The position numbers and the translations under genes were made by a program. A DNA stretch of 8,912 nucleotides from assembly GCA_964585485.1 (NCBI GenBank), contig CAZPDS010000091.1:1-8912 (forward strand). The letters are read 5' to 3'. The stretch comes from CALGYY01 sp964585485 (lineage in GTDB: Bacteria > Bacteroidota > Bacteroidia > Bacteroidales > CAIWKO01). Positions 1-4,839 of the stretch are shown in pieces. The notes under the pieces are model-generated. The model saw only the letters and a list, made by a program, of their open reading frames with translations, made no database searches and was not told the DNA's origin. Each line of letters begins with the position of its first letter. The stretch's first letter is position 1.

Positions 1-115
1 CGATATAATCTGAAATCAGGTCAATATAATAGGGTTCCTCCCCCATCAGGCAATAAACCGGATAATAGGCTTTATTAGCGAGTTTCTTTAAAATGTCCTC
101 ATGGGTCACCGCCAT
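1..115 (-). CDS. holA: DNA polymerase III subunit delta, N-terminal fragment
   Basis: The delta subunit is the clamp-loader protein that opens the beta sliding clamp during replication. Only the first 38 codons lie in the window (ATG at 115-113) and the gene continues past position 1. The visible start has the pattern expected of delta subunits: an ILKKL helix, then a YPVYCLMGEEPYYIDLI stretch (about residues 18-34), which matches the 'pvYlLxGeEpylid' opening of the AAA+-like domain I. The start follows the AMP nucleosidase stop by 11 bases on the same strand, so the two are probably co-transcribed. No Shine-Dalgarno sequence precedes it, as is usual in Bacteroidota. The assignment rests on a short fragment, but the motif is distinctive and the neighbourhood fits. 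Confidence 0.85.
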   Translation of the reverse strand, partial: MAVTHEDILKKLANKAYYPVYCLMGEEPYYIDLISDYI

Positions 116-126
116 AGTAGATAATC

Positions 127-912
127 TTAGTGCATGCTGTAATCAAAGTACAGATGCTTCACGGTTTGACCCTTATTGATAAGTTGGTTGAGCGACTCGA
201 TGCCAATTTTCAGATGATCTTCGGCGAATCGTTGGGTCACCACCTGGTCGCTTTTTTCCGTTTTAACACCCGAAGAGATCATAGGTTGGTCGGACACCAG
301 GAGCAGGATTCCGGTGGGAATCTGGTTGGCAAAACCCGCTATAAAAATGGTTGCCGATTCCATATCAATGGCCATCGCGCGGATTTTCCTCAGGTACTTT
401 TTAAATTCGTTATCATGTTCCCAAACGCGACGGTTGGTGGTATATACCGTGCCGGTCCAGTAGTCCTTGCCGTAGTCACGGATGGTGGTTGAAACCGCTT
501 TCTGAAGATTAAAAGCCGGCAGGGCGGGCACTTCGGGTGGATAATAGTCGTTAGATGTTCCTTCACCCCGAATAGCGGCGATAGGGAGAATGAAATCGCC
601 CAGTTTATTTTTGCGTTTAAGCCCGCCGCATTTACCCAGAAAAAGGGCTGCCTTGGGGCGTGCCGCACTCAGCAAATCCATCACCGTGGCGGCATTGGCC
701 GATCCCATCCCAAAATTGATCAGGGTGATATCTCCGGCGGTACAAGAAGGCATAGCCCGGTCTTTCCCCATAATTGGGGCGTTATTCATTTCGGCAAACA
801 TTTCCAGGTAACGATTAAAGTTCGTCAGCAGGATATATTTTCCGAAATCTCCGAGTTCGGTTCCCGTATAGCGCGGCAACCAATTCTCGACAATTTCTTC
901 TTTCGTTTTCAT
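127..912 (-). CDS. amn: AMP nucleosidase, short NP-1 family form
   Basis: This 261-residue enzyme is predicted to hydrolyse AMP to adenine and ribose 5-phosphate in the cytoplasm, as part of purine salvage. It is a single nucleoside phosphorylase (NP-1/PNP-UDP) domain. Visible landmarks are GMGSANAA (68-75, phosphate/ribose loop), GKCGGL (93-98), AIDMESATIF (181-190, the family's ribose-binding MESA-type motif) and SDQP (207-210), with Asp208 in the usual catalytic position. It is far shorter than the roughly 480-residue proteobacterial Amn and lacks that enzyme's extra N-terminal domain. Bacteroidota proteins of this length are commonly labelled AMP nucleosidase, so the substrate is inferred from family membership. 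The ATG at 912 is chosen because an in-frame stop lies at 930-928 with no other ATG between. It is the first gene of a unit with holA. A related nucleosidase specificity cannot be excluded. Confidence 0.85.
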   Translation of the reverse strand: MKTKEEIVENWLPRYTGTELGDFGKYILLTNFNRYLEMFAEMNNAPIMGKDRAMPSCTAGDITLINFGMGSANAATVMDLLSAARPKAALFLGKCGGLKRKNKLGDFILPIAAIRGEGTSNDYYPPEVPALPAFNLQKAVSTTIRDYGKDYWTGTVYTTNRRVWEHDNEFKKYLRKIRAMAIDMESATIFIAGFANQIPTGILLLVSDQPMISSGVKTEKSDQVVTQRFAEDHLKIGIESLNQLINKGQTVKHLYFDYSMH

Positions 913-994
913 ACCAATAAAGTTAGGTTAGGGGCACGGTACCATCCCCGTAATTCCGGAGCAAGAAAAGAAGGGACCGGCCATGAATTTTTCC

Positions 995-1002
995 TAAATT
1001 TG
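995..1002 (+). promoter_or_regulatory. -7 box TAAATTTG ahead of the HsdR_N-domain gene
   Basis: The sequence is a perfect match to the Bacteroidota primary sigma factor -7 consensus TAnnTTTG. It ends 37 bases before the ATG at 1040, which predicts a leader of about 30 bases. No clear TTG -33 element lies about 20 bases upstream, so the promoter may be weak or activator-dependent. The box forms the left arm of the palindrome at 995-1013. Confidence 0.55.
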
Positions 1003-1005
1003 ACA

Positions 1006-1013
1006 CAAATTTA
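1006..1013 (-). promoter_or_regulatory. -7 box TAAATTTG facing the AMP nucleosidase-holA unit
   Basis: Read on the minus strand from 1013 to 1006, this is a perfect TAnnTTTG -7 box. It would start transcription near position 1000 and give an 85-90 base leader before the ATG at 912. No TTG -33 element is present at the normal spacing. It is the right arm of the palindrome at 995-1013. Confidence 0.45.
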
Positions 1014-1039
1014 CTTGTTTTCTGCGAAATACCCGATAT

Positions 1040-1516
1040 ATGCCCGTCACAATTCCTTTAAACTTCCCTTCCTTTCCATTTCGCATCCGCGAAGCAGGAG
1101 AAAGGGAAGAAATTTTTGATCCGTCGCGCCGAAAATACGTAGTGCTGACCCCGGAAGAGTGGGTGCGCCAACATCTGCTGATGGTGTTGCATCAGCAGTG
1201 TTCGGTTCCCTTGTCATTGCTGGCCGTAGAAAAGCGCCTGAAAGTTTTGAACCAAAACCGTCGTTTCGACATAGCGGTGTTCAGCCGCGTCGGCAGGCCT
1301 GTATTATTGGCTGAATGCAAAGCACCGCACATCCCTTTGAACCAGGATGTCATGGACCAGGCAGGCCGTTACAATCTTAGCCTGCAGGTTCCCTGGTTGT
1401 GCGTTACAAATGGAATTACCCATTATATCTGCAAGCGTGAGGAAAATTCGTGGATTTTTAAAAACACCTTCCCCTCCTTTGATGAGCTATGCGTTGGCGG
1501 GCTGGACTATGACTAA
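1040..1516 (+). CDS. Stand-alone HsdR N-terminal (PD-(D/E)xK nuclease-fold) protein
   Basis: This 158-residue cytoplasmic protein consists only of the nuclease-like N-terminal domain found in type I restriction subunit R (HSDR_N_2 type). A PD-(D/E)xK signature is visible: Asp77 in RRFDIAVF, then Glu92-Cys93-Lys94 in LLAECKAP, followed by a QAGRYN motif (107-112) that resembles the conserved Q-x3-Y of this fold in HsdR. The helicase/translocase and HsdM/HsdS partners are absent here, so this is not a restriction system. From memory, proteins of this size next to holA recur across Bacteroidota, which suggests a housekeeping role in nucleic acid metabolism, although no function is established. 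The ATG at 1040 is used because an in-frame stop lies at 1001-1003 with no other ATG between. The catalytic triad appears complete, so activity is plausible. Confidence 0.8.
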   Translation: MPVTIPLNFPSFPFRIREAGEREEIFDPSRRKYVVLTPEEWVRQHLLMVLHQQCSVPLSLLAVEKRLKVLNQNRRFDIAVFSRVGRPVLLAECKAPHIPLNQDVMDQAGRYNLSLQVPWLCVTNGITHYICKREENSWIFKNTFPSFDELCVGGLDYD

Positions 1517-1552
1517 TCTGAATGCGTATGGCTGGTATGCATAAAAATACAG

Positions 1553-1560
1553 TATCTTCG
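1553..1560 (+). promoter_or_regulatory. Possible -7 box TATCTTCG ahead of the subtilase gene
   Basis: The sequence matches TAnnTTTG at five of six fixed positions (C for the third T). It ends 14 bases before the ATG at 1575, predicting a leader of roughly 8-10 bases. There is no clear -33 element. The protease gene could instead be read through from the HsdR_N-domain gene, which ends only 58 bases upstream with no visible terminator. Confidence 0.3.
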
Positions 1561-1574
1561 TAAAAAATAATTCC

Positions 1575-4406
1575 ATGAGGAAATGTCTGGTTTCGCTTCT
1601 GGTCCTCATCTGCACTGTCCTCCTTTCAGCCCCGGTGCTAGGGCAAAAGGAGCGCTTTGTCCTGCCGTCGGGCTGTACGGAACAGGATTTCGTTCCAAAA
1701 ACCCTGATCTATAAATTATCCGCAGCTTCCATGCAAGGTCGGCAGCCCTCGGCCTGGGCAGCGAATCGTCTTAATCGTCTTTTTTCCACCCTGCAGGCTG
1801 CGCCGTCCCGCAGGCTATTCCCCCAGCACGAACCACCCCGGGTAACGACGGATGCGCAAGGGCATTCCCTGACCGATTTGAGCCGGATTTACGAATGCAC
1901 CTACACGGCAAACCTCAGCATAACCGATGCCGTGAACCTGCTTCTGGCATCCGGCCTTGTTGACTATGCTCAACCCCGCTACCTGGTATATCCCATGTCT
2001 TTCACGCCGAACGATCCCTTTAACGGAAACCAATACCAACTGGGCATTATGAAAATGTTTGACGCATGGGAACTGGAGCAGGGCGATTCCTCTGTAGTCA
2101 TCGCCATTACCGACTGGGGCATTGAATTGAACCACCCCGATCTTGCAGTCAATATCTTTTACAACCTGGAGGACCCGATCGACGGGATTGACAACGACAA
2201 CGACGGGTACACCGACAATTACTATGGATGGGACATGGGATCGGGCGATAACAATCCCACGGGATTGGTGGTACACGGAACCTATGTGAGTGGATGTTCT
2301 TCGGCTCGTACACACAATGGAACCGGCGTTTCGGGTACCGGGTTCCGTTGTAAATTTATCCCCATTAAAGTGGCCGATGATAACAACAACGGCACCCGGG
2401 GTTACGAATCGATTGTGTACGCAGCCGATCACGGTTGCCGCGTCATCAACTGCTCGTGGGGCAGCACGTATTATCAGGGTGCCTACGCCCAGGACATCAT
2501 CAATTACGCTACGTACAACTGCAATAGCCTGGTGGTAGCCGCCTGCGGAAATGCTGGTAATTCGCTGCTCTATTATCCGGCTTCTTACGATGGTGTATTA
2601 AGTGTTGCCGGAACGACCTCGACCGACCTGAAATGGCCAGAATCCTCTTACGGTTACAAAGTCGACGTTTGTGCACCCGGGTATAATGTATGGACTACAG
2701 CTGGCAACGGAACCTACAATTATAGTTCAGGCACATCCTTTTCATCGCCCCTGGTGGCCGGGGCCGCCGCCCTTCTCTGGTCGCACTGGCCGGAACTTGG
2801 ACCCCTGGAAATCGCGGCAAGGCTCAAGGCCGGTTGTGATATTATTGACACCCTTCCGGGCAACCTGGCGTACAAAGAACTGTTGGGCGCAGGACGCATC
2901 AATATGTTTCGGTCTTTATCCGATACTGCGCTCGCCTATATAGAGTTTCAACAATACGCTTTCGCGGATGCCGACGCAGACCAGGCCTTTGAATCAAACG
3001 ACACCATTCTTCTCAGCGGTGAATTTTACAATTACCTCAGCGAATTGCCCTCAGGGTTTACGGCAACCTTAATTTCGCTCAGTCCGTATGCACAGGTTCT
3101 GGACTCGGTTTTCAACGGTGCTGCCTTAGCGGCGCATTCGGCCCTTAATAACCTGGCCGACCCTTTTGTCCTCAAACTTGGTGCGGCTGTGCCCCCGGGG
3201 CAGGTCATCAACCTTAAACTACGATTAACATTCGGGAACCGTTCTTATCAACAATACTTGAATTTTACGGTAAACCGCGACTACCTGACCCTCGACACCA
3301 ACAAACTGGCATTAACCATCAGCAGCCGGGGATTCCTGGGCTACAACAACGGCAACACCACCCAAGGAATTGGATTAACCTATGAAGGCAGCAATCGCTC
3401 ACTGATTGCCTCAGCCGGCTTTATGACGGGTCTTTCAGCCGCCCGGGTTTCCGATGCCGTACTGGGATTCGATGGCAACTTCGATGCAGATTTTTACTCA
3501 GAAGACGAAATTAAATTCGTGGCCGGTTATGGCGACCAGAATGCGACCGGGACATTCACAGACTCCCTTGCCGGGGGTGGCAAAATGCATCTTCGCATCC
3601 GGCAACAGTACCTGGCCTGGGATGAACCCGGCCGGGAAAACTTCATCATTCTGCGTTTTCGCCTGGAAAATTACGGAACAGAGACGCTCAGCGACTTGTA
3701 CGCCGGGCTGTACCTCGACTGGGACCTGGCCGATGGTATTGACAACCGCGCCGGATGGGATCCGGTTCGAAAACTGGCCATGGTATATCCATACCAGGGG
3801 GGCATCTACGGTGGATTGCTGTGGCTGGAGGGTGAAGGAGCTTTCTGTTACAATTTCGACACGGACGGCCTGAACGGCAGCATCACTACAACCGATGGAT
3901 TTAGCGGCCTGGAAAAATACCTCACCTTAAAATCAAATCGCTTTGAGGCTGGGCAATTCGCCCCGGGCAACGATATTGCACAACTGGTAAGTTCCGGACC
4001 CTACTACCTGGAGCCTGGCGACACGGCCATTTTCGCACTTGCCGTCCTCGCTGGCGATTTCCTTACAGATCTTGAAAATGCCGCCGATTCGGCGCGCATT
4101 GCTTACGCACTTGCTTATACTTCCGGTACTTCGTTTCCGGATGCCAGAAGTGGCAATATCACTATTTCGCCCTCCCCTTTCCGCGATCATCTGCGAATCA
4201 CCTTTCACGCGTGCCCCGCGGGTGATTATACGCTGGAAATCATTGATGAACTGGGTCGACGATCCATCGGTTCGACTATCCGCGTAAGCGAAGATCAGAA
4301 TGATGCAACGGAAATTGAAACCAGGCATCTGATTCCAGGTATTTACGCCGTCCGAATTCGTTCCGCACAACACTCATTTGTAAAAATAGTGTTAAAAGTT
4401 TTGTGA
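1575..4406 (+). CDS. Secreted subtilisin-like (S8) serine protease with T9SS C-terminal sorting domain
   Basis: This is a 943-residue extracellular or surface endopeptidase. Residues 1-23 form a Sec signal peptide with a hydrophobic core ending near VLGQ. Residues of about 40-142 look like an inhibitory propeptide. The S8 catalytic domain (about 145-448) shows Asp180 in AITDWGIELNHPDL, His234 in VHGTYVSG, oxyanion Asn326 in AACGNAGNS and Ser388 in GTSFSSPLVAGAAALL. All catalytic residues are intact. An Asp/Asn-rich insert (about 203-228, DNDNDGYTDN) between Asp and His is a likely calcium site. Residues of about 450-858 are beta-rich and not assigned to a named domain. The last 85 residues (859-943) match the T9SS type A sorting domain: SPSPF, then DYTLEIIDELGRRS, then LIPGIYAVRI, ending in VKIVLKVL. 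The protein should therefore cross the outer membrane through the type IX system. The physiological substrate is unknown; nutritional protein breakdown is a guess. Confidence 0.93.
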   Translation: MRKCLVSLLVLICTVLLSAPVLGQKERFVLPSGCTEQDFVPKTLIYKLSAASMQGRQPSAWAANRLNRLFSTLQAAPSRRLFPQHEPPRVTTDAQGHSLTDLSRIYECTYTANLSITDAVNLLLASGLVDYAQPRYLVYPMSFTPNDPFNGNQYQLGIMKMFDAWELEQGDSSVVIAITDWGIELNHPDLAVNIFYNLEDPIDGIDNDNDGYTDNYYGWDMGSGDNNPTGLVVHGTYVSGCSSARTHNGTGVSGTGFRCKFIPIKVADDNNNGTRGYESIVYAADHGCRVINCSWGSTYYQGAYAQDIINYATYNCNSLVVAACGNAGNSLLYYPASYDGVLSVAGTTSTDLKWPESSYGYKVDVCAPGYNVWTTAGNGTYNYSSGTSFSSPLVAGAAALLWSHWPELGPLEIAARLKAGCDIIDTLPGNLAYKELLGAGRINMFRSLSDTALAYIEFQQYAFADADADQAFESNDTILLSGEFYNYLSELPSGFTATLISLSPYAQVLDSVFNGAALAAHSALNNLADPFVLKLGAAVPPGQVINLKLRLTFGNRSYQQYLNFTVNRDYLTLDTNKLALTISSRGFLGYNNGNTTQGIGLTYEGSNRSLIASAGFMTGLSAARVSDAVLGFDGNFDADFYSEDEIKFVAGYGDQNATGTFTDSLAGGGKMHLRIRQQYLAWDEPGRENFIILRFRLENYGTETLSDLYAGLYLDWDLADGIDNRAGWDPVRKLAMVYPYQGGIYGGLLWLEGEGAFCYNFDTDGLNGSITTTDGFSGLEKYLTLKSNRFEAGQFAPGNDIAQLVSSGPYYLEPGDTAIFALAVLAGDFLTDLENAADSARIAYALAYTSGTSFPDARSGNITISPSPFRDHLRITFHACPAGDYTLEIIDELGRRSIGSTIRVSEDQNDATEIETRHLIPGIYAVRIRSAQHSFVKIVLKVL

Positions 4407-4433
4407 TGGATTGAAAAAGTTTTATTACTTTTG
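4400..4433 (+). promoter_or_regulatory. Promoter of the 52-residue lipoprotein gene
   Basis: A TTTG -33 element (4400-4403) and a perfect -7 box TACTTTTG (4426-4433) are separated by 22 bases, close to the Bacteroidota norm. Transcription would start near 4440, giving a leader of about 23 bases before the ATG at 4463. The -33 element overlaps the final codons and stop of the protease gene. A second TTG at 4411-4413 is too close to serve as -33. Confidence 0.65.
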
Positions 4434-4462
4434 CTCCATCAAATTTTAACCCTTTTGAAACC

Positions 4463-4621
4463 ATGAAAAAGTGCATCAAAAACCCCTCGCAATCCAGAAA
4501 CAATCTACTTTCAATCATTGCTTTAGTGGTATTTTTGATTTCGCTTGCCAGTTGTGCAAGTCCGAAGTGTGGTTACATGAAGCACTATCAGCGTGACGTA
4601 CGCATGGGCATCGCCCGCTAA
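4463..4621 (+). CDS. Very small lipoprotein, 52 residues, function unknown
   Basis: Reading from the ATG at 4463 gives 52 codons and a TAA stop. The first 30 residues are a lipoprotein signal: basic residues at the start (MKKCIK), a hydrophobic core LLSIIALVVFLISLAS (15-30) and a lipobox LASC with the acylated Cys at residue 31. The mature part is only 22 residues. It is basic, contains a second Cys (36) and begins CASPKCGYMKHY. The product should be anchored in the inner or outer membrane facing the periplasm. I do not recognise a named family. The gene is credible despite its size because it has a strong -33/-7 promoter just upstream, a textbook lipobox, and a rho-independent terminator about 100 bases after its stop. 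An envelope stress, lysis-type or toxin-like lipopeptide role is possible but unsupported. Confidence 0.8.
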   Translation: MKKCIKNPSQSRNNLLSIIALVVFLISLASCASPKCGYMKHYQRDVRMGIAR

Positions 4622-4723
4622 CATTACATTAACTTATCTTACCATACTCTTCCGTAGGAAAACCAAGGGAATGGTATCGCGGAAGTATTTTTGATTTCTT
4701 GTATTTTTCGATTGAATGGTTGA
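4622..4723 (+). other. Long 3' untranslated region, or possible small RNA, of the lipoprotein transcript
   Basis: These 102 bases separate the lipoprotein stop from the terminator stem and contain no plausible gene. They include a potential two-part fold: TACCAT (4640-4645) can pair with ATGGTA (4671-4676), and TTCC (4650-4653) with GGAA (4657-4660) inside it. The downstream part (4681-4720) is U-rich in RNA. The pairing is visible, but any regulatory role is speculative. Confidence 0.3.
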
Positions 4724-4755
4724 GGGGGTGTCGTATACCACACCCCCTTTTTTTT
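4724..4755 (+). terminator. Rho-independent terminator after the small lipoprotein gene
   Basis: An 8-base-pair stem GGGGGTGT (4724-4731) / ACACCCCC (4740-4747) with an 8-base loop is followed at once by eight T residues (4748-4755). This is a textbook intrinsic terminator for the plus strand. It separates the small lipoprotein transcript from the large gene at 4840. Confidence 0.9.
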
Positions 4756-4803
4756 GTTTACACGGCAATTAACAACGCCTTGTTGAGAAAGAAATACTGC
4801 GGC

Positions 4804-4835
4804 TTGCCATGCCTTCGGAAGTCTGGCTAATTTTG
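4804..4835 (+). promoter_or_regulatory. Promoter directly abutting the 918-residue gene
   Basis: A TTG -33 element (4804-4806) and a perfect -7 box TAATTTTG (4828-4835) are separated by 21 bases, which fits the Bacteroidota consensus. The box ends only four bases before the ATG at 4840, so the start of transcription would fall at or next to the start codon and predict a leaderless mRNA. The TAA of the box itself (4828-4830) is an in-frame stop, which rules out an upstream extension of the gene. Confidence 0.6.
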
Positions 4836-4839
4836 GAAC

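Larger units (their letters stand above)
995..1013. repeat. Perfect palindrome TAAATTTG-ACA-CAAATTTA in the divergent intergenic region
   Basis: Two 8-base arms repeat in inverted orientation around a 3-base centre. Each arm is also a full TAnnTTTG -7 box, one facing each flanking gene. The symmetry could be two overlapping divergent promoters, an operator for a dimeric regulator, or both. The palindrome is directly visible; the function is inferred. Confidence 0.6.

Noticed and set aside
130..492. Plus-strand open frame of 120 codons inside the AMP nucleosidase gene
   Set aside because: It is antisense to conserved nucleosidase motifs and shows no features of its own.
931..949. GGGG...CCCC pairing in the leader of the AMP nucleosidase gene
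   Set aside because: The stem is only four base pairs with a long loop and no T run, so neither a terminator nor a riboswitch is supported.
1040..1516. A type I restriction-modification system
   Set aside because: Only the nuclease-like domain is present. There is no helicase part of HsdR and no HsdM or HsdS in the window, so a defence system cannot be claimed.
1815..2432. Minus-strand open frame of 205 codons inside the subtilase gene
   Set aside because: It lies opposite the conserved catalytic Asp and His region of an intact protease, so the frame is explained as a shadow of that coding sequence.
2946..3257. A repeated TCAACAATAC string within the subtilase gene
   Set aside because: It is a 10-base coincidence encoding similar short peptides (QQY) and has no further similarity around it.
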